Positions 37,891 to 48,604 are shown, counted from the stretch's first letter. The stretch: 64,000 nt of DNA from JAPOUP01 sp965203255 (GCA_965203255.1 OZ241882.1:744001-808000); one strand, 5' to 3'. Program-made: numbers and translations. The notes: generated by a model not told the origin, from the sequence alone.

Positions 37891-38825
37891 CCGCCGGGAG
37901 ATCTCACCGGCTCGACGGTTTGGAGCCAGACAATCTTCTCGCATTTTTGGCGCTGCTCGGGCTTTTGCGGGCGCTGGAGGTCGCCGACGGCACATTATTT
38001 CCCCGTGCAGCCTGGGACGTTGACACGCCTCCGCTCAGGCCGCGGTTGTTTCTCGCGCGAGAGCTAGGCCAGGACGAGTTGGCGGAAGCCGCTGCAAAGG
38101 GCGTCAGCAGCCTCGCTGAGGCGCACGATTTTGGGAATTTGACGAAGCTGAAGCTCTTGCGGGATGACGCTCGCAAAATCTTGGAAAAAGTCGCCTTGTG
38201 TTGCTCATGGGAAGACAGGCGGAAGGCAGATCTATGGTCGGCCTTGGTGAGTGACTCAGTGGTGAAAGAGGAGTTTGTGGAACGCACACCGCTGTGTCTT
38301 CTGGATGTTGCTCGAACGAATTTTCTCAAAACAATGGCATCGGTTTGCAACTCCGAATCTATGCCGAAACGAAATAGAAAGCAGTTTGGGGCCTCCGACA
38401 TGATTGCCGAAGCCATTTTCCGAGAATGGCGGAGAGAGGACAACTCGTCCTCGTTTCGATGGGATCCCGTCGAAGACAGTCGGCATGCATACCGCTGGGC
38501 CGCTCCCACTGACGACAAGCAAGGCGTTGAACACGGGGCCAATATGCTCGCAGTGATTGGGTTGCCGAGTCTTGCCGTCGTGCCTGCCTGGCGCAACAGA
38601 GTAGTACTAGAGTTGTTGGGCGGCGATCGATCCGATGGGTTCTCGTTCGCTTGGCCAATATGGAGGCATCCCGCGAGTCTAGCTGCAATCCGGGCTTTAT
38701 TGTCACATCCCAATTTACGTCACGTCGACGGACTTCTCCATCTTGGCGTCGATCATGTCTTGATTACGCAGCGCGTTCCGAATGGCAAATACATGAATTT
38801 CGCGCGTGCACGATCGCTCTCCTAG
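37887..38825 (+). CDS. Type I-G CRISPR effector-type protein (Cas8u2/Csx17-like position)
   Basis: 312 residues: RSHRLDGLEPDNLLAFLALL, then GLLRALEVADG, RPRLFLARELGQDELAEAA and a C-terminal WPIWRHPASLAAIRALLSHP. Its place between cas3 (ATGA overlap) and cas4-cas1 (12 nt gap) is that of the subtype-specific large-subunit gene of I-U/I-G loci. The frame is intact. I recognise the family as I-U/I-G associated but am not sure whether it is Cas8u2, Csx17 or Csb3. It would need Csb1 and Csb2, which are absent here. Confidence 0.65.
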   Translation: MTAGRSHRLDGLEPDNLLAFLALLGLLRALEVADGTLFPRAAWDVDTPPLRPRLFLARELGQDELAEAAAKGVSSLAEAHDFGNLTKLKLLRDDARKILEKVALCCSWEDRRKADLWSALVSDSVVKEEFVERTPLCLLDVARTNFLKTMASVCNSESMPKRNRKQFGASDMIAEAIFREWRREDNSSSFRWDPVEDSRHAYRWAAPTDDKQGVEHGANMLAVIGLPSLAVVPAWRNRVVLELLGGDRSDGFSFAWPIWRHPASLAAIRALLSHPNLRHVDGLLHLGVDHVLITQRVPNGKYMNFARARSLS

Positions 38826-38837
38826 GTCGAGCGCATC

Positions 38838-40572
38838 CATGCCGACCGACAAGCAATATGAACTCCATCTTCCCGCGCCGCCGGCTGATGGCGAAACGCC
38901 GCTGATCCCGGCGAGGATGGTGAATGAATTCGTCTATTGCCCACGACTGGCTTATCTCATGTGGACACAGGCCGAATGGGCCGAAACCGGGGACACGGCC
39001 GAAGGCAGGCGCGTTCACAGGCGTGTCGACAAACCCAACGCTCCGTTGCCGGCGCCGGAAGAAATCGAAGACAACAAGGTCGACGCTACGAAGAAGACCG
39101 TCAGCCGCTCGATGACGCTTTCGTCGGAAAAGCTTGGCGTCATTGCCAAGCTCGATGTGGCGGAAGCCGAGGATGGAGTAGTCACACCCGTCGACTACAA
39201 GCGTGGCAAGCGGCCGCATGTCGCGCAAGGCGCCTATGAGCCTGAACGCATTCAGGTCTGCCTTCAGGGCCTGCTGCTTGAAGAGCACGGCTATCATGTC
39301 GAGGAAGGCGCTATCTACTACGCCGAAAGCCGCGAGCGCGTGCGCGTTCCGTTTGACGATGCGTTACGGACGGCAACGAAGGCAGCGATCAACGAACTGC
39401 GCCTGACCGTTTCCCAGGGCCGCATTCCGCCGCCGCTTAAGGACAGCCCCAAATGTCCCCGCTGCGCCCTGGTCAGCATCTGCCTGCCGGACGAAATCCG
39501 CACCCTTTCGGGCTCGTCGCTTGCGCCTCGGCCGATCGCCGTGCCAGCCGACGACGCTCTACCGCTCGTGGTGCAGTCCCAGCGTGCGCGTATCGGCAAG
39601 GACGGGGAAACCCTGAAGATCACCGATGAGGAGCAGGGGGATACGCGAGTTCGCTTCATCGACATTTCCGATGTTGCGCTGTTCGGCAACGTATCGATTA
39701 CGACGCCGGCACTTTCCGCCTTGTTCGAGCGTGAAATCCCGGTGACCTTTCACAGTCATGGCGGATGGTTTCGGGGCATTGCCCAGGGGATCGGGCACCG
39801 TAATGTCGAGGTGCGCACGGCGCAATACGCCATGAGCTTCGATGAGGCGTCATGCCTGCAGTTTGCACGCGAACTTGTCGCCGCCAAGATCATCAACCAG
39901 AGAACGATCCTACGGCGCAACTGGCGCGGTCGAGCAGGGGAGCGGAAGGCCGTTCTCGACCGTTTGGCCGCTGCTCGCAAATCCGCCGGCGGCGCAAAAG
40001 CGCTATCCGGATTGCTCGGCATGGAAGGCGATGCCGCTGCCGTCTATTTCCGCGCCTTCGCCAACCTGATCAAGGTACCGGAAGACAGCGGCGGTACGGT
40101 TTCTTTCAATTTCGAAGCGCGCAATCGGCGCCCTCCCGCCGATCCTGTCAACGCCATGCTGTCCTTCGCCTACGCCATGCTGACGCGACATCTGACAATA
40201 GCGGTCGCATCGGCGGGCCTTGATCCCTATCGTGGGTTTTATCACGCGCCGCGCTATGGTCGGCCGGCGCTTGCTCTCGATCTCATGGAACCGTTCCGCC
40301 CCATCATTGCCGACAGTGTCGTGCTCACCGCCATCAACACCGGTCAGATGAGTCCCAACGATTTCGTCACGGCCGCGACGGGAACCGCGCTAACCCAGAC
40401 TGGACGCCGCCGGTTCGTGCAGGCGTTCGAACGGCGCCTCTCACAGGAAACGACCCATCCAGTCTTTGGCTATCAGGTCAGCATGCGTCGCCTGCTGTTG
40501 GTTCAGGCCCGGCTGCTGTCCCGGTTCCTGCTCAAGGAACTATCGGGCTATCCGCATTATTTGCCGCGCTGA
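38838..40572 (+). CDS. cas4-cas1: Cas4-Cas1 fusion, spacer-acquisition enzyme
   Basis: 577 residues. Residues 1 to about 225 are Cas4: FVYCPRLAYL gives the first cysteine, TPVDYKRGK the catalytic Asp/Lys, and CPRCALVSICLP the C-terminal Fe-S cysteines. The rest is Cas1: DISDVALFGNVSITTPAL, MEGDAAAVYFRAFANLI with the catalytic Glu, GFYHAPRYGRPALALDLMEP with the metal-binding His, Asp and Glu. Fusion of Cas4 and Cas1 is the hallmark of type I-G (I-U). Cas4 trims and selects prespacers, Cas1 integrates them. ATG 38838 is chosen; the frame is complete. Confidence 0.92.
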
Positions 40573-40582
40573 GGAAACCTGC

Positions 40583-40876
40583 ATGAGCAATGAGCGACTT
40601 TATATCGTCACCTACGATATCTCCGACCAGCGGCGCTGGCGGCGTGTGTTCAAGGCAATGCAAGGATATGGCGAATGGCTGCAGCTATCTGTTTTCCAGT
40701 GCCGCCTAACACGACGCCGGCGCGCTGAACTCGAAACGCGGCTGCGTGAATTGGTGAAGAATGGCGAGGATCATGTACTTCTCATCGATATCGGCCCCAC
40801 TGATAAGATTCATCTGGCGGTCGAAAGCATCGGAAAGAGCCTTTCGAAGGTGGAACGCCAGGCGGTTGTGATATAA
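40583..40876 (+). CDS. cas2: Cas2, spacer-acquisition subunit
   Basis: 97 residues: RLYIVTYDISDQRRWRRVFK, GYGEWLQLSVFQCRL and a DHVLLIDIGP segment, typical Cas2 ferredoxin fold with the Asp in YDISD. It bridges two Cas1 dimers. GAGGAAA lies upstream of ATG 40583; the gene begins 10 nt after cas4-cas1. Confidence 0.93.
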   Translation: MSNERLYIVTYDISDQRRWRRVFKAMQGYGEWLQLSVFQCRLTRRRRAELETRLRELVKNGEDHVLLIDIGPTDKIHLAVESIGKSLSKVERQAVVI

Positions 40877-41140
40877 TAGCGCCGAGTTTCAGCGCAAGAC
40901 AACGGAAGAACATGGCTCATGGTTTTGCCTTGGCCACCTTTGCCTGTGCGATTCGAGTGGTTCGGTGATGTCCGCAAACCCGGTCGCGCTCGAATCGCGC
41001 CAGAGCATTGAAACCGTTCGGTTTTTTTGATATGGTGAAGATCGAATCGGGAGTCGTCCGAATGATTGCCCGAAGGGAAGGTCGACGCGCTCGCATTGGC
41101 GCGGAATTTGTCTTTACTGACAATGGAATATACTCTGACA
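40877..41140 (+). promoter_or_regulatory. CRISPR leader
   Basis: 264 bp between the cas2 stop and the first repeat, with short T- and A-rich runs (GGTTTTTTTGATATGG near 41020) and no gene. Position next to cas2 and the ATTGAAGG 3' end of each repeat fix the direction of transcription as left to right and the leader-proximal end as 41141. Confidence 0.65.
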
Positions 41141-42958
41141 GTATCCGGGGCCTTCGGGCCCCGGCCTCATTGAAGGCTGCCGAACGACGCCGGCAGGCAG
41201 TGGATGGCGGACAAGTATCCGGGGCCTTCGGGCCCCGGCCTCATTGAAGGGAAGAGGCCAGCTTCAACATAGGGGCCCATCCTGGTATCCGGGGCCTTCG
41301 GGCCCCGGCCTCATTGAAGGGAGTTGTTCCTGCATGCAATGCTTTCTGGTTCAGACGGTATCCGGGGCCTTCGGGCCCCGGCCTCATTGAAGGTTCATGG
41401 CGCCCCTCGCACACGCCCTGAAACGGGCGGGTATCCGGGGCCTTCGGGCCCCGGCCTCATTGAAGGGCGATATCAACGTGCAGGCTGATTGGAACCAAAC
41501 CGAGTATCCGGGGCCTTCGGGCCCCGGCCTCATTGAAGGACCTTCCGGTTGACGCCGCCCCCGGTGGGTTTTGCCGGGTATCCGGGGCCTTCGGGCCCCG
41601 GCCTCATTGAAGGGCTATCTGTCGCATTGCTTTACAAGTGAACTATTCCGGGTATCCGGGGCCTTCGGGCCCCGGCCTCATTGAAGGGCTGTCAAAAAGT
41701 TTCGCCCGCGTGCGACTCCTGCTAGTATCCGGGGCCTTCGGGCCCCGGCCTCATTGAAGGAAACACATACCTTCGAGTCCAAGGCCAGTTTGTCGGCGTA
41801 TCCGGGGCCTTCGGGCCCCGGCCTCATTGAAGGGCAATCGACGAGTTACGGTTTACAATGATGGCTGACCGTATCCGGGGCCTTCGGGCCCCGGCCTCAT
41901 TGAAGGCGGCCATCGGCACGGCCACCATCGAGCGTTCCGTCCGGGTATCCGGGGCCTTCGGGCCCCGGCCTCATTGAAGGACGACGGAGGGGGTGACCGG
42001 CGACGAGCGGTTCGGGGTATCCGGGGCCTTCGGGCCCCGGCCTCATTGAAGGGGTAGACAGACCTCTGTCGACAGGCTGATGCAGGATGTATCCGGGGCC
42101 TTCGGGCCCCGGCCTCATTGAAGGAGGAGCGGCTGGCCGCCATCGAGGAGCGCATGGCCGGTATCCGGGGCCTTCGGGCCCCGGCCTCATTGAAGGTCCG
42201 CTATGCCGGTGTGATCGAGCATGGACAGAGTGGTATCCGGGGCCTTCGGGCCCCGGCCTCATTGAAGGAACTGCGTCGGGTTCCGCGCCGACGAGGCAGG
42301 GCGCGTATCCGGGGCCTTCGGGCCCCGGCCTCATTGAAGGTTCTCGTCGCTCTACAACATGCAGGCGGACGCCGCGTATCCGGGGCCTTCGGGCCCCGGC
42401 CTCATTGAAGGTCACCGAAAATATAGCCAAGAAGCTGATCCAGTCCAGGTATCCGGGGCCTTCGGGCCCCGGCCTCATTGAAGGTCATCGAGCTAGGGAC
42501 GGAGCGGGCGAAAGCCCGGAGCGTATCCGGGGCCTTCGGGCCCCGGCCTCATTGAAGGGCTCCCGCGCCCGCACCGTCTTGGTGTGCGCGTCACGTATCC
42601 GGGGCCTTCGGGCCCCGGTCTCATTGAAGGCGACCCTACAGCCTGCAGCTGGTGCATGGTCGGCGGGGTATCCGGGGCCTTCGGGCCCCGGCCTCATTGA
42701 AGGTACAGGACGACGCACTACGGGCGGCTCTACTGGGAGGTATCCGGGGCCTTCGGGCCCCGGCCTCATTGAAGGACGACAACGGCAGGATCGAGGTCCT
42801 GACGGTGCAGGGTATCCGGGGCCTTCGGGCCCCGGCCTCATTGAAGGGTCAGGATCGCCGTAAGCGACTAAAGCGCAACGTAGCGCATTCGCCTTGATCC
42901 GCGGCGCCGGAGTGCGGGAGGTTTCCCCGGTCGATTCAACGTGACCGGAGGACTGTCC

Positions 42959-43249
42959 ATGACGGTGAATGTGGATGCAATGGCAGACGGCGGCCAGGCC
43001 CGGAGGGTCCGGAGCGAGGCCGAGTGGGAGGAGCTGATGGCGGCGTTCGGGCGCTGGGACGGCTCGCAGGCCAGTTTCTGCGAGAGTCGCGGGGTTCCGG
43101 TGAAGACGTTCCAGAGCTGGCGCCGCAGGCGCGGCCTCACCGGCGGTGCGGCGTCCGGTGGCTTCGTCGAGGTGGTGGCGGCGGAGCCGGGCTGGGACGT
43201 GGAGCTGTCGCTCGGCGGCGGCGTCACGCTCCGCCTGAGGCGGTCCTGA
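42959..43249 (+). CDS. tnpA: IS66 accessory protein TnpA
   Basis: 96 residues: the Leu/Trp-rich helix-turn-helix WEELMAAFGRWDGSQASFCE, then RGVPVKTFQSWRRRRG, is the IS66 TnpA DNA-binding fold. ATG 42959 is used; it overlaps tnpB by one base (TGATG). Intact. Confidence 0.8.
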   Translation: MTVNVDAMADGGQARRVRSEAEWEELMAAFGRWDGSQASFCESRGVPVKTFQSWRRRRGLTGGAASGGFVEVVAAEPGWDVELSLGGGVTLRLRRS

Positions 43250-43599
43250 TGTTGGGCGGATGGCCGCCGGGCGGCATCTGGCTGGCGGTCGAGCCGGCGG
43301 ACATGCGCCGCAGCTTCGACGGGCTCTGCGGGCTGGTCACCAGCCATCCCGTGGGGAACCCCGCCGGCGGGCGCTGGTATGTGTTCGTGAACCGGCGGCG
43401 GACGATGGTGAAGATACTCGGCTTCGAGCACGGGGGCTACTTCATCTGGGCCAAGCGGCTGGAGCGGGGCCTGTTCGCGTCGCCGGCCACGCCGGGGCGC
43501 AGGTCCGTGTCGCTGTCGCGGACCGGGCTTTCGGCGCTTCTGGACGGGATCGACATCACCGTCCGGCGCCGCCGCATGCGCTATCCGGCGGCGGCGTGA
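43249..43599 (+). CDS. tnpB: IS66 accessory protein TnpB (Orf2)
   Basis: 116 residues: IWLAVEPADMRRSFDGLCGL, YVFVNRRRTMVKILGFEHGG, YFIWAKRLERGLF, a complete IS66 Orf2 signature. It is required for transposition in classical IS66. Its 3' end overlaps the 3' end of tnpC by 19 nt in convergent orientation. Confidence 0.88.
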   Translation: MLGGWPPGGIWLAVEPADMRRSFDGLCGLVTSHPVGNPAGGRWYVFVNRRRTMVKILGFEHGGYFIWAKRLERGLFASPATPGRRSVSLSRTGLSALLDGIDITVRRRRMRYPAAA

Positions 43600-45270
43600 A
43601 GCCGGCCCGCCGTGGCCCGCCCGACGTCGGAGGCCATCGGGCTGGCGGCGAACAGCGCCTTCCACCGCCTCGGCGTCAGCTCGCCGACCCGGTCGGCCGG
43701 ATGGGTGTCGACGGGAGGCAGGACGTCGGTCAGCCAGACGCGGGGGTCGACGCCCTGCATCCGGCAGGTGGCGAGCAGCCCGTTGACGGTCCCCACGTTC
43801 TCCGCTCCGTCCAGCGTCCATGCGAAGAGCCAGTTGCGCTGGCCGAGCTTCACCGGACGCAGCGCGTTCTCCACGAGGTTCGTGTCCGGCGGCACGTCGG
43901 GGTCCCAGGGAACGTCCCCAGCGCCGCCCACCGCTCCGTGGCGTAGGCGATCGCCCTGCGGACCGGATGCCGCGGGGTCAGCGCCGGATCCTCCAGCGTC
44001 CGGTCGCACCAGTCCCGGAACGCGGCGACCGCCGCCCGCGACCGGGTCCGCCGCGCCGCCAGCCGCCCGGCCGGTGTCCGGTCCCTGATCTCCCTCTCGA
44101 TCCTGTAGATCGCGCCGATCAGGTCCAGCGCCGCCCCGGCCATCTCCGGGTGGGTGTCCTTAAGCTCCTCGAAACCGCGTCTTGCATGGACCCAGCACGT
44201 CTGGTGGGTGACCGCGCCGCCGCGGGCCGCGACATAGGCCTCGTAGGCGCCGTAGCCGTCCGTCACCAGGGTTCCGCTGCAGGCGTCGGGGAACCTCACC
44301 GCGTTCCCGTGCTTCCTGGAGTCCGAAAAGGGGAACACGACCTCGCCGCGGTCGCCGAGCACCGGCCAGAGGTAGCCCTTCCTCATGCTCCCCGGCCTGC
44401 CCGGGTGCCGCCCGGCGCGGATCGGGGTCTCGTCCATCTGGATGACGGCGCTCCCGGCACCGAGCGCCACTGGGCCTCGTGGACCGGCTCCAGCAGCGAG
44501 ATGGTGCGGTTGGCCCACTGGCTCAGGGAGCCCCGGTTGACGGTGATGCCGGCCTCGGCCAGCATCCGGTGCTGCCGGGAAGGCGGCAGGTGCCACATGA
44601 ACTTGTCGATGAGCATCCCGGCGACGAAGGAGACGTCGGCGCAGCTGCTCTTGAAGACGCCCTCGCGGGCCGGGGCGGACACGGGCCGGTCGGTCCCCCT
44701 GACCTTGACGGTGAGGTAGCGGTAGCGGATGACCACGTGCCGGAACTCCACAGCGGCGAGCCGGCAGTGGACGCGGTCGCCAACGACCTGGTGACCGTCC
44801 TCCGGCAGCCCGTCGACCTCCGGCGGCGTCACGGTGATGTCGAGCACGGGAGCCTTGCCGCTGAAGCGCAGCCCGGCGTCGCCCACCGAATCGCCGCGCT
44901 CCTTCCGGCGTCCGGGCTTGCCGCCGCCGCGGCTGCCGTCGCTGTCCTGCCCGTCCTGCCCGGAGGGGGCGTCGGAGCCCTTCCCGTGCCTCTCCGAGCG
45001 CGGGCCGTACAGGTCGCGCTCCAGCCGGGCGACCTGGGCCGTCAGGGCGGCGACCTGCGCCAGGAGTCCGGCGATCCGCCCCTCCTGGGCCGCGACCGTG
45101 GCCGCCTGCAGCCCGGACAGTTCGACCAGCGACCGGAGCGGTTCCTCCGCCTCCGGCGGCAGGGCGCCGGTCCCCAGCCAGCGGGACAGCTCCCGCCCGA
45201 GCCCGCCGATCCCGCCGGCGTCCGGCGAAGCCGTCCGCCCGTCCGTCCCCGATCCCGCATGTGCCACCAT
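43581..45270 (-). pseudogene. tnpC: IS66 transposase TnpC, two frameshifts, convergent
   Basis: From 45270: MVAHAGSGTDGRTASPDAGG, a leucine-rich coiled region (about 60-90), the zinc region and PPSRQHRMLAEAGITVNRGS. Near 44465 the frame shifts to AVIQMDETPIRAG and TDGYGAYEAYV (catalytic core), then near 43915 it shifts again to VPPDTNLVENALRPVKLGQR and the C-terminus. Each break looks like a 1-nt indel. In most IS66 elements tnpC lies downstream of tnpB on the same strand; here it is opposite. Confidence 0.8.
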
Positions 45271-46838
45271 GGTGGCCCCCGAAGTGATTCGTCCAGATGG
45301 CCACTCACTACCGGGCGATGCCCTATACTGTCAAACAGGAAAGGGATGGATGGGACCAGACCGGACGCCGTACTTTAACCGCTTACGGATCGCCGCCACG
45401 CTGATCGGGAGGTAGAAGCGTATCCGGGGCCTTCGGGCCCCGGCCTCATTGAAGGGAACTCGGTAGGCTTTGCGCCAATCGGCGGGAACTTGTATCCGGG
45501 GCCTTCGGGCCCCGGCCTCATTGAAGGTGGCCAAGCCTGACGCAAGGCCGTCGGTGGAGTATGTATCCGGGGCCTTCGGGCCCCGGCCTCATTGAAGGTC
45601 GTGGCCGTTCGCGATCCATCCCCGCGAGAACCATGTATCCGGGGCCTTCGGGCCCCGGCCTCATTGAAGGGTCGGCAAGCTCTACGACACCGACGGAATG
45701 GACCAGGGGTATCCGGGGCCTTCGGGCCCCGGCCTCATTGAAGGACCGCCTTGGCATAGCGAGGATCAGCCATGCGCTCCTCGTATCCGGGGCCTTCGGG
45801 CCCCGGCCTCATTGAAGGGTAGGCCAAATCGTGTTTGTGCATGTTCATGTCATGTATCCGGGGCCTTCGGGCCCCGGCCTCATTGAAGGGGCCGGCTATG
45901 AGGCGGAAAGTTGCCCGCTTTGGCTTGTATCCGGGGCCTTCGGGCCCCGGCCTCATTGAAGGGCGCAGATATTCGTCAATGAATTCGTCGGCAAAACGCG
46001 TATCCGGGGCCTTCGGGCCCCGGCCTCATTGAAGGGAGTTCAGCATCGTTCGGGGCAGGACCTGCGCGGAGTTGTATCCGGGGCCTTCGGGCCCCGGCCT
46101 CATTGAAGGAAGCGGACGCTGGCGGAGGCGGATCCGGACATCGACAGGTATCCGGGGCCTTCGGGCCCCGGCCTCATTGAAGGATGAACTCGTTGGGCTC
46201 GGGGCCCAGGTGGAACCCCTCGTATCCGGGGCCTTCGGGCCCCGGCCTCATTGAAGGGTTAACCGTAAACGTATATACCGGCAACGGCGAAATGTATCCG
46301 GGGCCTTCGGGCCCCGGCCTCATTGAAGGATATCCACAGGTTCCTACAAACGGCGTCCTTGGCCGCGTATCCGGGGCCTTCGGGCCCCGGCCTCATTGAA
46401 GGGACATCCCGTGCGAATACCTGCGCAGGGGGGAGCGGGTATCCGGGGCCTTCGGGCCCCGGCCTCATTGAAGGCGGGGAATATGCGAACAGGTCGGCCC
46501 TCGCGCGGTGTATCCGGGGCCTTCGGGCCCCGGCCTCATTGAAGGTGTGTCAGGACGCCATTGGCTACTATCAGGCCGGAATGTATCCGGGGCCTTCGGG
46601 CCCCGGCCTCATTGAAGGGCGGCGTCAATGCCGTTGACTCGAACAATGAGCCAAGTATCCGGGGCCTTCGGGCCCCGGCCTCATTGAAGGTTCCTGAACA
46701 GCCACAGTCCGCCCAGAACGATCACCACGTATCCGGGGCCTTCGGGCCCCGGCCTCATTGAAGGGCTGGTGATGAGAATGTCAATGTCCGGTCTGACGGC
46801 ATGTATCCGGGGCCTTCGGGCCCCGGCCTCATTGAAGG

Positions 46839-47294
46839 GTGCGCATGGGTTGCCGATCATATCCGGAGATTCTCATGCTTTTCTATCGCGTCTGGCACGT
46901 GGCTCCGTTCGCCTTAGTCGTGTTCTATGCAGGTATTCAGACACTGAACATGGACAGCGTGGAGAGCGCGATCATTGACAGCGCCACACGGTGGCAGCGA
47001 CTGCGATTCATCGTCATCCCGCATCTGATGCCGCTCATCGTGTTCCTTACGATCATTCATCTGATGGACAGCTACCGGGTATTCGAGGAGATCGTAGGTT
47101 TCGGCTCGGAAAACCATGTCATCAGCCTGCAGTGGATCACCTATGATCTCCTGACGCCCGATGACGCAGGCAACCGTTCGATAAGCCGGGCATCTGCGTC
47201 TTCGATGCTGACAATGATAGGGATCGTCATCCTGCTGGTATTCCCGCTCCGGCAGACATGGCGGGATTACTTCGGAAAGACAGCATGGCAATGA
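46839..47294 (+). pseudogene. MalF/UgpA-type ABC permease, C-terminal part
   Basis: FYRVWHVAPFALVVFYAGIQ, then the EAA loop ESAIIDSATRWQRLRFIVIP and HLMPLIVFLTIIHLMDSYRV to the stop. Only the last two or three membrane segments remain: homology begins almost directly after the final CRISPR repeat, so the array end replaced the 5' part of the gene. The stop overlaps the next permease gene. Confidence 0.75.
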
Positions 47295-48449
47295 CCGGAT
47301 CCCGTGCCCTTCGGCCGCCACTCTCACTGAAACTGTTGGGGTTCGGTTTTCTCGGCTTCTGGTGCCTTATCGCGGCGTTCCCGATCTTCTGGATTACGGT
47401 CATGAGCCTCAAGGATCCGATTGACGCGTTTTCCTCCAATCCATTTGTTGTGATCTTCGGCAACACCACCCGCGAGACCGGACTTGGCCTGTCCACGTTC
47501 GGAGTCGCGGTGATCGGGTTCGCCCTCTACCTCGCGGTAAAGGTGGCGAAACGATCCGTGCCAGCCTGGTCAGCTGCCTTGGCACCGAAGAGCGGGTCCG
47601 CAATCGGCTGGATGATCGCGGTTCTGGCCTATACCGTAATGCTTGTGATCACGGCCGTCCTGATACTGCCCGCCACAATCGGTCTTGCAGATCCTTGGCT
47701 AGGCCCTCTCGGGCACCCGATTCTGGGTCTCACCGCAGACCACTACATTTCCGTCTGGATCGACAGCGAGTTCTACCGAAACTTCATCAACTCGATGATC
47801 GTGACTTCGGGCGTCGTTGCCATCTCGCTGAGCGTCGGAACGTTGGCCGGATTTGGGCTGGCGCGAAGCAGGATGAGAATCGCGTTCTGGATTCTGATCG
47901 CTGCGCTTGTGTTCCGTGCCCTACCCCATTCGGTCCTTGTCGCCGGCTACCTGCCGGTCTTCGTGAACTCTTACGACATTCTGCGTCCGTTCCTGGGCGA
48001 CGCTGCGCCGACATTCTATGGAAAGCCATTGCCGGTCATCTTCGTGCTGGTGGCGATCAACCAGCCGTTCACCATCTGGATGCTGAGGTCGGTTCTTCGC
48101 CTCGATTCCCTCTGATCTGGACGAGGCTGCCCGAGTTGACGGATGCACCTATTTTCAAGCCTTCAGATTGGTGATCATCCCGGTTATGTGGCCAGGCGTC
48201 ATAACGACCGGTCTTTTCAGTTTCCTGCTGGGTTACAACGACTTTCTGGTCACATCGCTGCTGCTCGATGCACAGGACCAGACGATGGTTCCAGCCATAA
48301 CGAGCTTCTTCAACCGGGAGACCACCTCCACGGATCAGGTGCAGGCGGTCGCGGCGGCGGTCTCAATCACCGCTCCCCTTTTCCTGCTGGTCATGGTCTT
48401 CCAGAAGCAGATCGTCAGCGGGCTCACCGCCGGTGCCGTGAAAGGATGA
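47285..48449 (+). pseudogene. MalG-type ABC permease, one frameshift
   Basis: MAMTGSRALRPPLSLKLLGF and several membrane segments run to MLRSVLRLDSL. A single extra G near 48090 breaks the frame; deleting it restores FASIPSDLDEAARVDGCTYF, the EAA loop, and QAFRLVIIPVMWPGVITTGL to the end at 48449. It would have formed a sugar-type import channel with the truncated gene before it. ATG 47285 is used, with a second possible start at 47291. Confidence 0.78.
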
Positions 48450-48604
48450 GTGATCGCAAAAGGCGGCTTACGATGAAAGGGTTCCATCTTCTGTCCACCT
48501 GCATGGCGACCGCGGGCCATCCCGCCTTCCGTCCTCCGCCCCAAGGCGAGCAAACTGAGGCGAACCTACACTGGGCTGGAGTTCATGCGAAACTGTGCGG
48601 GTGA
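48446..48604 (+). pseudogene. Start of a binding-protein-like gene, truncated
   Basis: ATG overlaps the permease stop as ATGA and opens MSDRKRRLTMKGFHLLSTCM, then ATAGHPAF, which looks like a damaged signal peptide of an ABC solute-binding protein, as expected after MalF/MalG. It ends at a TGA at 48602 after 52 codons without any binding-protein fold. The assignment is tentative. Confidence 0.35.

Larger units (their letters stand above)
42860..45386 (+). mobile_element. IS66B copy 2, inserted in a CRISPR spacer
   Basis: 2527 bp, from GTAAGCGACTAAAGCG to AACCGCTTAC, flanked by the 8-bp duplication GGATCGCC (42852-42859 and 45387-45394), which is spacer sequence. tnpA and tnpB read rightwards, tnpC leftwards. 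A decayed copy lies at 23118-26609 and a fragment at 49910-50281. Confidence 0.93.
41141..46838 (+). CRISPR. Type I-G CRISPR array, 44 repeats, interrupted by IS66
   Basis: By my count 24 repeats at 41141-42847 and 20 at 45420-46838. The 36-bp repeat begins GTATCC, then CCGGGGCCTTCGGGCCCCGG, and ends CCTCATTGAAGG. The core is an 8-bp stem with a TTCG tetraloop, a very stable processing hairpin. Spacers are about 36-38 bp. Repeat 21 (42595) has one C-to-T change; the others look identical, even the last. The spacer after repeat 24 (12 nt at 42848-42859 plus 25 nt at 45395-45419) is split by IS66. Confidence 0.98.

Noticed and set aside
41008..41247. 79-residue frame starting in the leader (MKPFGFFDMVKIESG)
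   Set aside because: It runs into the first CRISPR repeats; the leader position explains the sequence better.
42087..42863. Open reading frames across the CRISPR array (258 aa and similar, both strands)
   Set aside because: They consist of translated repeats (IRGLRAPASLK, YPGPSGPGLIEG, NEAGARRPRI) and reflect the GC-rich repeat, not genes.
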